DNA of 64,000 bases from Pseudoalteromonas sp. P1-25 (lineage in GTDB: Bacteria; Pseudomonadota; Gammaproteobacteria; Enterobacterales; Alteromonadaceae), in NCBI RefSeq assembly GCF_001401805.1, contig NZ_LKDW01000022.1, positions 1-64,000 on the forward strand. Direction: 5' to 3'. The notes beneath the pieces are model-generated. The model saw only the letters and a program-made list of their open reading frames with translations. It was not told where the DNA came from and searched no databases. Shown here in pieces: positions 29,166 through 37,225 of this stretch. The position numbers and the translations under genes are program-made. Numbering within the stretch: the stretch's first letter is position 1; each line of letters begins with the position of its first letter.

Positions 29166-30599
29166 TTATGCTAATTGTGCTTGCGCGTCTAACTTCAGAG
29201 ATTCTTTCTCAGCTGAAATTGTACGCAGAACGTTGTAAGCCATAACTAACATACCTGTAACGATGAATACACCGCCTACAAAGCGCATAATATAGAATGG
29301 GTGTGATGCTTCTAAAGACTGAACAAAGCTATACATTAATGTACCGTCAGAGTTAACTGCACGCCACATTAGGCCTTGCATAACACCTGAGATCCACATT
29401 GCAACAATGTAAAGTACAACACCTACAGTGTGTAACCAGAAGTGGGTGTTAACCAATTTAACGCTGTACATACGACCTTGAGCGAATAGCGCAGGAATAA
29501 GGTGGTAGATAGCACCAATTGAAATCATTGCAACCCAACCAAGTGCACCTGAGTGTACGTGGCCAATAGTCCAATCTGTGTAGTGAGATAATGCATTTAC
29601 AGATTTAATTGCCATCATTGGGCCTTCAAACGTAGACATACCGTAAAAAGACAATGAAACAACTAAGAAACGCAGTACTGGGTCGGTGCGAAGCTTATGC
29701 CATGCGCCAGAAAGCGTCATAATACCGTTAATCATACCACCCCAAGATGGAACGAATAAGATAATAGACATAACCATACCTAAACTTTGCGTCCAATCAG
29801 GAAGCGCTGTGTAGTGAAGGTGGTGAGGACCAGCCCAAATGTAAAGAGAAATAAGTGCCCAAAAGTGAACAACCGATAAACGGTAAGAGTAAACAGGGCG
29901 ACCTGCTTGCTTTGGTACAAAGTAGTACATCATACCTAAGAAACCAGCTGTTAGTAGGAAACCTACAGCGTTATGACCGTACCACCACTGAACCATAGCA
30001 TCTACAGCACCCGCGTAGATTGAGTATGATTTAGTTAGCGACACAGGCACTGCCATGCTGTTTACAATGTGAAGCACTGCAACAGTAATAATAAAGCCAG
30101 CGTAAAACCAGTTTGCAACGTAAATGTGCGATACTTTACGTTTGATCAGCGTACCAAAAAATACAACTGCGTAAACTATCCATACTACCGCGATTAAAAT
30201 ATCAATTGGCCACTCAAGCTCTGCATATTCTTTAGAGCTAGTAATACCCAATGGGAGTGTTATTACGGCTAATACAATAACAAGCTGCCAACCCCAAAAA
30301 GAGAAAGCGGCGAGTTTGTCTGAGAAAAGGCGCGTTTGACAAGTACGTTGAACGACATAATAAGACGTCGCGAAAAGTGCACTGGTACCAAATGCGAAAA
30401 TTACTGCGTTCGTATGTAACGGACGTAGTCGAGAGTATGTTAACCATGGTGTATCAAAGTTAAGTGCTGGCCAAGCTAATTGGGCAGCAATCAGAACCCC
30501 AATACTCATGCCAACGATGCCCCAAATCACTGTCATAATAGCGAATTGGCGTACAACTTTATAGTTATACTCAGTTTGTGATGCTACTGTTTGGCTCAT
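29166..30599 (-). CDS. ccoN: cbb3-type cytochrome c oxidase subunit I (CcoN)
   Basis: Catalytic heme-copper subunit with about 12 membrane helices that reduces O2 with high affinity and pumps protons. Heme and CuB histidines are visible in [43 protein letters not shown] and [15 protein letters not shown]. At 477 residues it is normal. It is the first gene of the ccoNOQP transcript, with a 339-base upstream region carrying an FNR-box-like site. Confidence 0.97.
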   Translation of the reverse strand: MSQTVASQTEYNYKVVRQFAIMTVIWGIVGMSIGVLIAAQLAWPALNFDTPWLTYSRLRPLHTNAVIFAFGTSALFATSYYVVQRTCQTRLFSDKLAAFSFWGWQLVIVLAVITLPLGITSSKEYAELEWPIDILIAVVWIVYAVVFFGTLIKRKVSHIYVANWFYAGFIITVAVLHIVNSMAVPVSLTKSYSIYAGAVDAMVQWWYGHNAVGFLLTAGFLGMMYYFVPKQAGRPVYSYRLSVVHFWALISLYIWAGPHHLHYTALPDWTQSLGMVMSIILFVPSWGGMINGIMTLSGAWHKLRTDPVLRFLVVSLSFYGMSTFEGPMMAIKSVNALSHYTDWTIGHVHSGALGWVAMISIGAIYHLIPALFAQGRMYSVKLVNTHFWLHTVGVVLYIVAMWISGVMQGLMWRAVNSDGTLMYSFVQSLEASHPFYIMRFVGGVFIVTGMLVMAYNVLRTISAEKESLKLDAQAQLA

Positions 30600-30800
30600 T
30601 TTCTGGCTTCCGCTGCAATAAATGCGTTTAGAAATGAATTACCCACCGTTTAAAGTGGGGCCTACTATTTTCCTCAAGCGTATTACCTAAAACGTTCAAA
30701 GCCTGAATGCTTCAGAAAACAAACTCGAGAAACCCTTATTTTTTGCGGGTGAAATGATAAATTTTTTGGCCTAAAAAAGATAGGTCAATTACATAAAATT

Positions 30801-30814
30801 ATGACATCAATCAA
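30801..30814 (-). promoter_or_regulatory. FNR-box-like site upstream of ccoN
   Basis: ATGACATCAATCAA matches the FNR consensus TTGAT-N4-ATCAA at 8 of 10 positions. It lies about 200 bases upstream of ccoN and 125 bases upstream of the divergent lipoprotein gene. The surrounding 30600-30938 gap is AT-rich and also holds a small CCCAC/GTGGG hairpin at 30642-30659 in the ccoN leader. Confidence 0.6.
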
Positions 30815-30938
30815 AGTTTGTGAGTTTGTTGTTTATTTTTTGATACAGATTGTACCTATATTAACCAAACATCACACTGGCTATTGTTATTTCAAAGCAT
30901 GCTAATTAAGATTTGTTTTTATTTAGCGCGGGTTTGTT

Positions 30939-31364
30939 ATGCATATATATAGATTTACTTTGTTTTTTATGCTGTTTTTTGTATTAACAGGCTGTGACAA
31001 TGCCAACCAAAAAGATCAAAAAGCGCTGTTAAAAACAAATTGCGACCCAAATCAGCACTGTATTTACAAGACCGGTGTTAAAGTATGGTTAAGTGATAAA
31101 AACATTACCCCCGAAACCCCCTTTAGTATTTACCTTGATCTACCCGCCCACCTAAAAATAGATAACGCTAAGCTTGAAAGTATAACTATGTATATGGGTT
31201 TTATTCCGCAAAAGTTCACTAAAGAAGCAACTATTTATAAAAGTGACACTATGGTGGGGATATGCTCAGAGGAAAATATGTTGTGGCAACTTGTGCTTAA
31301 TTTAAGCAACATTCAAACTGGCGAGTCAATCACCCATTTTTATAATTTTTACGTAACGTATTAA
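30939..31364 (+). CDS. Predicted lipoprotein of unknown function
   Basis: A 141-residue lipoprotein: the signal peptide ends in the lipobox VLTGC, with Cys19 as lipidation site and Asp at +2, which favours inner membrane retention in E. coli. The mature part has two more cysteines (NCDPNQHC) and looks beta-rich (TGVKVWLSDKNITPETPFSIYLDLP). No known family recognised. Divergent from ccoN, so it may share the oxygen-responsive control region and play a part in respiration, but that is inference. Confidence 0.75.
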   Translation: MHIYRFTLFFMLFFVLTGCDNANQKDQKALLKTNCDPNQHCIYKTGVKVWLSDKNITPETPFSIYLDLPAHLKIDNAKLESITMYMGFIPQKFTKEATIYKSDTMVGICSEENMLWQLVLNLSNIQTGESITHFYNFYVTY

Positions 31365-31783
31365 ATAGGCATTATTTTTACACTTTTATTTTAAAGCATA
31401 GCAAGTAATAAAATACCCTATTAAATAACGTGCTTTTAGGGCTTACTTAATTACATAACCTGTTTTATGTTGTGTAATTGTACCTGAAAAGCGAAAACCA
31501 TCTCCCTAGCCTTTCATAAATCTCACTCATTTAAACAATTACGCTTGTTCCAATCAAACGTTGAAGCCTCGCTGAACAAAAATATGACCCAAAAAAGCCA
31601 AACAAATAGCTTAATCAGACTATTTAATCAGTAAATTTGCATATTTATGGTTAGTAAATTTATTACACCTTTACGGTTTTACTAATGCGCTGTGATTAAT
31701 ATGTTAATTTTTCTAAAAAGGGGATATTTATAGGGTGGTTACATTTAATTACAATCTGAATAACTTTGATTTCAGGTGTGTTT

Positions 31784-31886
31784 TTATTGGTTGGTAAGTT
31801 GGTTAAGCTATTGTTTTTAATTTGTTTTTTTTAATTAACACTGAAACAACCAATAACCTTTGTACCTTTTATGGTTATTCTTTTTT
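31784..31886 (+). promoter_or_regulatory. Possible attenuator with mutually exclusive hairpins
   Basis: The segment CAACCAATAACC (31847-31858) can pair upstream with TTATTGGTTG or downstream with GGTTATT, the latter hairpin being followed by CT6. That is an antiterminator/terminator layout. The stems are short and AT-rich, so confidence is low. Confidence 0.25.
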
Positions 31887-31924
31887 GCTGTTGTATATAC
31901 ATTCACCTGACGTTAAGTTTTTGT

Positions 31925-31936
31925 TCAGTTAACTGA
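31925..31936. promoter_or_regulatory. Palindrome upstream of TonB receptor
   Basis: TCAGTTAACTGA, a perfect 12-base palindrome about 85 bases upstream of the receptor ATG. It could be an operator for a dimeric regulator. Confidence 0.3.
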
Positions 31937-32021
31937 GCCTAAGTTGCCCCCCTGACTCACAATTCTTATAAAAAGTGAGCATTACCAATCAAGGTAAATT
32001 TCCAACAAGTAGGGTTTATTC

Positions 32022-34604
32022 ATGAAAAAATCAACTCTTGGTTTAGCTGTAATCGCAGCAATCCCAATGTTCTCAAGTATGCAAGTAGTAGCGGCCGAAG
32101 ATGGCGCAAACGCGATTGAAAAAATTCAAGTAACAGGTTCTCGCATTAAGCGCGCAGATATGGAAACCGCTAGCCCAGTTACTTTAATCGGTGCAGATGA
32201 CATTGCTGCAACCGGCGCAGTTTCGGTTGATTCCGTATTACAAAAAATGACTGCTACGGGTGGTGCAATGACCAACCCGGGTATTAACAATGGTTCTGGT
32301 GGTAATGCTTCTATTGATTTACGTGGTTTAGGTTCACAACGTACACTAGTACTTGTAAATGGCCGTCGTATGATCAACTCAGGTACTGGTGCTGCTTCAA
32401 CTGTTGATTTAAACACTATCCCAGTGTCTATGATCAAGCACATTGAAGTACTTAAAGATGGTGCATCTGCAGTATACGGTACTGATGCGGTTGCAGGTGT
32501 TGTAAACATCATCTTAAAAGATGACTTTGAAGGTTTAGACTTAAACGTTAAATCTGCAATCACTACTGAAGGTGATGCTGATGAAACGTCTTTCGATATC
32601 ACTATGGGTGGTAGCTTTGGCCGTGGTAACGTTGTAATTGGTCTTCAATACACTGATCGTGGCGACGCATCTCAAGCAGACCGTAGCTTCTCTGATTGTC
32701 CATTAACTGAAGATGGTGACGGCAGTGCACCTTACTGTTCAGGTTCTTCATACACGCCAAATGGTCACGTATGGTCAGGTGACGAATCACTTCAAGGTCA
32801 AGCAGACAACGGTTGGCATGACTTTGGTTCTGATGATGCGTACAACTACTCATCAGACAGCTACCTATACACGCCTATGCGTCGTTTAAACCTTACAGGT
32901 ATTGGTAGCTTCGATCTTACTGATGACACGCGTTTATACTCAGAGTTTACATACTCTAAACGTTGGTCAGAGCAACAAATGGCGCCACAGCCAGTATGGT
33001 TTGACTTCGATTACACTGAAGATATGGGCGACTCACTAACAAGCCACAATATCAACTACGGTGACGAAGTTTCTTACGGTCGTCGTATGACTGACACAGG
33101 TACGCGTGATTTCTCACAAGTTGTTGATACTGTACGTACTGTAGTAGGTGCAGCGGGTTACCTTGACAGTGGTTACGATTGGGATGTGTCTGTAATTTTT
33201 GGTCGTAACGATTCAGTTGACCGTTTAAGCAACCTTCACAATATGGGTTCTATCCAAGACGCAATCGAAGCGGGTGACTTTAACCCACTTGTACAATCTT
33301 CTTGGTCTGCTGAGAACTTAAGCGATTACGTTTACACAGAGCAAAACTCAGGTGGTAGCCAATTACTAATGTTCACTGCTTCATTAGCGGGTGAAGTAAT
33401 GGAACTTCCAGCAGGTTACGTAGGGTTTGCAGCGGGCGTTGAGCGCCGTGAAGAAAAAGCATGGTACATCCCAGATTCAATCACGTCACAAGGTCTTGCA
33501 AATGACCCACGTGTTGAGCCTACAAGCGGTCGTTTTGACGTAAATGAAGCGTACTTAGAGCTTGCAATTCCTTTAGTTAGCGATGCGTTCTTAGCGCAAA
33601 ACGTTGAACTAAGCACTGCAATCCGTGCTTTCGATTACAGCACATTCGGCTCTGACGAAACTTGGAAATTGGGTTTAACTTGGCGTGTAAACGACGAAGT
33701 AATGCTTCGTGGTGTTCGCTCTACAGCATTCCGTGCGCCTACAGTAGCTGAACTATACTCAGGTAATTCACCGTCTTTCGAACAAGTTAGCTTCCCAGGT
33801 GCACAAGACCAGGCAGAAGTAACAGTAGGTGGTAATGACCAATTAACGCCTGAAGAAGCTGATACGCTAACAGCAGGTATTGTGTACGAGCCAGAGTGGT
33901 TTGAAGGTTTCTCAATGACGTTAGATTACTACGACATTGAAATTGAAAACGCTATTGCTACCGTTAACAACCAATACATTGTTGATTCATGTCTAGCATC
34001 AGATGGTTCATTAGCTAACCAAGGTACTGCGTTATGTAGCTCAGCTGCGCTATCGTTTAACCAAAGCACTGGCCGTATTGCTTTTAATAACCAACTTCAA
34101 AACGTAGGTTACGAGCAAACTAAAGGTTACGATTTAAACTTAAACTACACATTTGATGCAGCGGGTCTTGCATGGAATACATCATTAGATGTTACTTACC
34201 TAGACGAGTACCTAGTAGACGTTGTTGAATCAAGCATTGACTACGCTGGTTTAATTACTTCTGGCATCGGTGGTTACGCTGATGTTAAAGCTAACTTTGA
34301 GCTAACTGTCAAAGGCGATGCTTGGAATGCAAACTACAAAGCGCGCTACATTGCAGGAATGGATAGCTACAGCTGTCAAAGCGATGTTTCATCATGTTAT
34401 GCGCCTACAACGCCTTCAGTTGTATACCATGACATAAGCGGTGCTTACATCTTTAATGAGACTGTGTCTGTATCTGCTGGTGTGAATAACTTATTTGATA
34501 AGCAACCTCCTTACTACACTGGTAATAACGACTCTAACACTGACCCGTACACATACGATGTATTAGGTCGCCGTGTATTTGCTGGTGTAAACGTTAAGTT
34601 TTAA
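32022..34604 (+). CDS. TonB-dependent outer membrane receptor, probably highly expressed
   Basis: 860-residue receptor. A signal peptide covers about residues 1-25 (VVA-AEDG), followed by TonB-box-like IEKIQVTGSRI and a plug with SIDLRGLGSQRTLVLVNGRRM and EVLKDGASAVYGTDAVAGVVNIILKD. The barrel includes YDIEIENAIATVNNQYIVDSCL and ends in RRVFAGVNVKF with terminal Phe. Codon choice is visibly more biased than in neighbours (frequent ggt, cgt, aac, gaa, tac), which usually marks high expression. It belongs to the large class with N-terminal GSRIKR; the ligand cannot be read. It has its own terminator and a long upstream region. Confidence 0.92.
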   Translation: MKKSTLGLAVIAAIPMFSSMQVVAAEDGANAIEKIQVTGSRIKRADMETASPVTLIGADDIAATGAVSVDSVLQKMTATGGAMTNPGINNGSGGNASIDLRGLGSQRTLVLVNGRRMINSGTGAASTVDLNTIPVSMIKHIEVLKDGASAVYGTDAVAGVVNIILKDDFEGLDLNVKSAITTEGDADETSFDITMGGSFGRGNVVIGLQYTDRGDASQADRSFSDCPLTEDGDGSAPYCSGSSYTPNGHVWSGDESLQGQADNGWHDFGSDDAYNYSSDSYLYTPMRRLNLTGIGSFDLTDDTRLYSEFTYSKRWSEQQMAPQPVWFDFDYTEDMGDSLTSHNINYGDEVSYGRRMTDTGTRDFSQVVDTVRTVVGAAGYLDSGYDWDVSVIFGRNDSVDRLSNLHNMGSIQDAIEAGDFNPLVQSSWSAENLSDYVYTEQNSGGSQLLMFTASLAGEVMELPAGYVGFAAGVERREEKAWYIPDSITSQGLANDPRVEPTSGRFDVNEAYLELAIPLVSDAFLAQNVELSTAIRAFDYSTFGSDETWKLGLTWRVNDEVMLRGVRSTAFRAPTVAELYSGNSPSFEQVSFPGAQDQAEVTVGGNDQLTPEEADTLTAGIVYEPEWFEGFSMTLDYYDIEIENAIATVNNQYIVDSCLASDGSLANQGTALCSSAALSFNQSTGRIAFNNQLQNVGYEQTKGYDLNLNYTFDAAGLAWNTSLDVTYLDEYLVDVVESSIDYAGLITSGIGGYADVKANFELTVKGDAWNANYKARYIAGMDSYSCQSDVSSCYAPTTPSVVYHDISGAYIFNETVSVSAGVNNLFDKQPPYYTGNNDSNTDPYTYDVLGRRVFAGVNVKF

Positions 34605-34623
34605 TTAGCACATTAATCGTATT

Positions 34624-34651
34624 AAGGCTCAGTGTTTACTGGGCCTTTTTT
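34624..34651 (+). terminator. Terminator after TonB receptor
   Basis: AAGGCTCAGT / ACTGGGCCTT stem with one G-T pair, followed by T6, 20 bases after the stop. Confidence 0.85.
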
Positions 34652-34708
34652 ATTGAACAAAACTAAGGAGACAAGTACACTTAAATACATTATTAGAAGG
34701 AGAACTGA

Positions 34709-36061
34709 TTGTTAAAACAAGACGAAAATTTATCTTTTGTCATAGAACCAGAGCTAACCCCTCGCTCTGAGCAACGTATCGACTTGTACTTTTCTATTCC
34801 CAACGAAATGGGTATCAACGCGCAAACCCTCAGTGAAGAGTCTTATTTTAATAACCACTTTAAATCGCACTTAGCTTATAACGCTAAAAACATACACTTA
34901 CCTTTAGTGCGTAGCCGCTTTGTTAGTAAAAACAAAGGTGAGCAGCAAGATTACCGTCAAAACCTTAATTTGTACTGCTATCAGGTTCGTTTAGCGCTCG
35001 ATGCTGATATTAAAGATGCGTTAAAAATTCAAGAGGTAGAGGCTTTTTACGCCCGTGCACAAGAGCTGTTTGAACAAAGTGAAGGGCTGCTAAAAAAGCT
35101 GCGCAGGTATACCCCTGATGATGAAAAGCTAGTCCCGTTTTACACCAATGCGGATAACTATTTAAGTTGGCATGTTGAGCAGTCGTTTTTAAAACTTTTA
35201 GATGAAGGCCCACGCAGTAGTGACTTTGCTAAAGAGCGCAACGATTTACTGCAATTTTGTAAAAGCGAAAATACATATCGGTTTGAGCAAAATTACAACT
35301 CAGAAACCACGCTACAAGATGGTAACCGCATTACTAATAAAATGCGTTTACTGCAGCGCCTTATAGAGCACGGCGTTATTTTGCATCGCAATACGCGTTA
35401 TTTAAATAGTTACTTAAAGCGTTTAGTGAAAGGCACGGTAACAGCGGTTATTATGGCATTTGTGATGGTGGTTATACTCAATGCACGTTCAACCTTTACC
35501 GAAGTTACCGCCACGCTTATTTTAATATTAGGGGTTATTTACGGGCTACGTGAAATATTTAAAGAAGATATTACGCGGGTAATTTGGCGTGCTATTGTGC
35601 GGGGGCGACCCAAATGGCGTTTTGTATTTAAAAACAGCATCACTAAAGACCGGGTGGCAAGCCAGTTTGTTTGGCTTGAATACATGCGTTTTAAAAAAAT
35701 CCCCAGCGAAGTAAAAACAATATTTTCAAAACGGCGTCAGCAAAACAAATTAGCCGCGCAGTGGCTTCATTTTGCTAGTGAAACACGTGTTTCGGCGAAA
35801 GAATTTTTACCTGGCTACGACACGCTACAGCAAAGTATGCGTTTTAATTTGGCACCTTTTGCACGGTATTTAAAACGCGGCGAGGGCAAGCTGTATCATT
35901 TAGATGGCAATAAAATATCAAAGCAAGCGGTTGAAAGACGATACCAGTTAAATTTGGTGATGGTATTAAAAGACGAGGAAAGAACCTTATATCAACGTTA
36001 CAAAATCACGCTTAATCGCAGTAAAATAGTTAATATTGAACTTATTTACTCTAAAAAATAA
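34709..36061 (+). CDS. Predicted inner membrane protein of unknown function, 450 residues
   Basis: Not recognised. The start is TTG at 34709 with a strong AGAAGGAGA site. The protein has a soluble N-terminal part of about 235 residues with a helical KIQEVEAFYARAQELFEQSEGLLKKLRRY segment. Two closely spaced membrane helices follow (VTAVIMAFVMVVILN and EVTATLILILGVIYGL), then a basic C-terminal domain with beta-rich end (YQRYKITLNRSKIVNIELIY). Both large domains are therefore probably cytoplasmic. It follows the receptor gene after a terminator and probably has its own promoter. No catalytic motif is seen. Confidence 0.75.
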   Translation: MLKQDENLSFVIEPELTPRSEQRIDLYFSIPNEMGINAQTLSEESYFNNHFKSHLAYNAKNIHLPLVRSRFVSKNKGEQQDYRQNLNLYCYQVRLALDADIKDALKIQEVEAFYARAQELFEQSEGLLKKLRRYTPDDEKLVPFYTNADNYLSWHVEQSFLKLLDEGPRSSDFAKERNDLLQFCKSENTYRFEQNYNSETTLQDGNRITNKMRLLQRLIEHGVILHRNTRYLNSYLKRLVKGTVTAVIMAFVMVVILNARSTFTEVTATLILILGVIYGLREIFKEDITRVIWRAIVRGRPKWRFVFKNSITKDRVASQFVWLEYMRFKKIPSEVKTIFSKRRQQNKLAAQWLHFASETRVSAKEFLPGYDTLQQSMRFNLAPFARYLKRGEGKLYHLDGNKISKQAVERRYQLNLVMVLKDEERTLYQRYKITLNRSKIVNIELIYSKK

Positions 36062-36062
36062 A

Positions 36063-36085
36063 AAGGGATAGCACGGCTATCCCTT
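36063..36085 (-). terminator. Terminator of the csiV-lipoprotein unit
   Basis: AAGGGATAGC / GCTATCCCTT with a three-base loop. On the minus strand it is followed by a T-rich run, so it chiefly serves the genes at 36120-42695. Confidence 0.75.
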
Positions 36086-36119
36086 AGAGTTATGTAAACT
36101 AAGCTAATAAAGCGCAGTG

Positions 36120-36371
36120 TTATTTTGTAATACCATGCTTTGAATAAATCGTTACTTTGTCTGAAACAAGTGTGATTTCGATGTTTTTAGACTCATCACC
36201 CCAAACACAGTTAGTATGCAGTGTTTTTTCTACGCAGTTATCAGCAGAGCCTAAAATCGCTTCTACCTCGGCTCTATCCATGCCAACTTCAATTTTTTCG
36301 TAGTTTTCTAGGCTTACTTTTGAACAAGCTGCCAGGCTTAGCGTTGCTGCGATGATCAGGAATTTTTTCAT
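36120..36371 (-). CDS. Small lipoprotein, DUF3862/BamE-like fold
   Basis: An 83-residue lipoprotein. The signal peptide ends in SLAAC with Cys16 as lipidation site. The mature part NYEKIEVGMDRAEVEAILG followed by a Cys-containing strand (CVWGDESKNIEITL) and DKVTIYSKHGI fits the DUF3862 group, which shares the BamE/SmpA fold. It lies 17 bases after csiV and probably belongs to the same transcript. Function unknown. Confidence 0.8.
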   Translation of the reverse strand: MKKFLIIAATLSLAACSKVSLENYEKIEVGMDRAEVEAILGSADNCVEKTLHTNCVWGDESKNIEITLVSDKVTIYSKHGITK

Positions 36372-36388
36372 TGTTATGTCCTATTGAT

Positions 36389-37225
36389 TTAGTGTTTATA
36401 CTTTCGTATTTGTACAATCATGCCCATACGAGGATGGTCAAAGTAATGGATTTCACCACTAATCACACGTTTAAATTGTGAAAAGCGGGCTGATTCAATA
36501 TCCCCATTAGGTAGTTTTTCGTTTACGTCAAACTCTGCCGTTATGTACAGGTAGTGGCGTAAATGTATTTTAAATAAACCATCTAGCTCCCAATAGCTTA
36601 GGGGTTGATCAGAGGTATCAAACAGCTGTGGTTTACTTTGAACAAGGCTAATAAAGTCGGGGTTTGCATAATTTGGCGTGGTGTTAACATCGCGCTTTAT
36701 ATGCTCCCCAGAAATTAAATGTACGCTTGGCGCACGCGATTTACTTGCCCCTTCAAAGCGCCAGCCGGTATGTAGTAGCGGGGCTAAACCTTTGCGGTCA
36801 AGCTCTCGGCGTTGAGCGTTAAATTGTAATTGCTCGGGTGCCAATAGGTAGGGCTCATCCATTGTGTCTTGCGGTGGTGCCAATGGCGTAACGGGTAACT
36901 CGTCGTAACTTTGCATAAAGTCGATACTGTTATCACACACACCCGATTGTGGGTTGGCATTAACTAAAGAATCGGTAAAGGTGCGTTTTTGAAAACGACT
37001 ATCGCCATCTATACACGCTTGCATTGCTTGCTCTGTGTATAAAGGAGTGAGTAACTCTAAGGTATTTTTCGCCTTAATGGGCTCGTGCTTTAAGCTAAAG
37101 TCTTCTTGTAAATAGGGGGCAGGGCGCTGTTTAAATACCAGCACTTCTACTTCAAACCAACGTTCTGCAAATGCGGTGCTGCTAAATAAGCAACATAACA
37201 CGATAAGCGATTTTTTTAGCAACAT
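36389..37225 (-). CDS. csiV: CsiV-family periplasmic protein
   Basis: Signal peptide ending in STAFA, then RWFEVEVLVFKQ, the start signature of the CsiV family, and a Pro-rich middle with ERxx-type repeats. Near the C-terminus HLRHYLYITAEFDV and GEIHYFDHPRMGMIVQIRKY match the family end. In Vibrio cholerae CsiV works with LpoA and PBP1A in peptidoglycan synthesis and D-amino acid tolerance. The gene follows mfd with a one-base TAATG overlap, the usual location in this group. Confidence 0.85.
   Translation of the reverse strand: MLLKKSLIVLCCLFSSTAFAERWFEVEVLVFKQRPAPYLQEDFSLKHEPIKAKNTLELLTPLYTEQAMQACIDGDSRFQKRTFTDSLVNANPQSGVCDNSIDFMQSYDELPVTPLAPPQDTMDEPYLLAPEQLQFNAQRRELDRKGLAPLLHTGWRFEGASKSRAPSVHLISGEHIKRDVNTTPNYANPDFISLVQSKPQLFDTSDQPLSYWELDGLFKIHLRHYLYITAEFDVNEKLPNGDIESARFSQFKRVISGEIHYFDHPRMGMIVQIRKYKH

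Larger units (their letters stand above)
31365..32021 (+). other. Long AT-rich upstream region of a TonB receptor gene
   Basis: No gene seen in 657 bases. It holds a 10-base inverted repeat (TTATTGGTTG at 31784-31793, CAACCAATAA at 31847-31856). A second overlapping repeat (AATAACC at 31852-31858, GGTTATT at 31873-31879) is followed by CT6. A 12-base perfect palindrome lies at 31925-31936. The length and structure suggest regulated expression of the receptor downstream. Confidence 0.5.
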
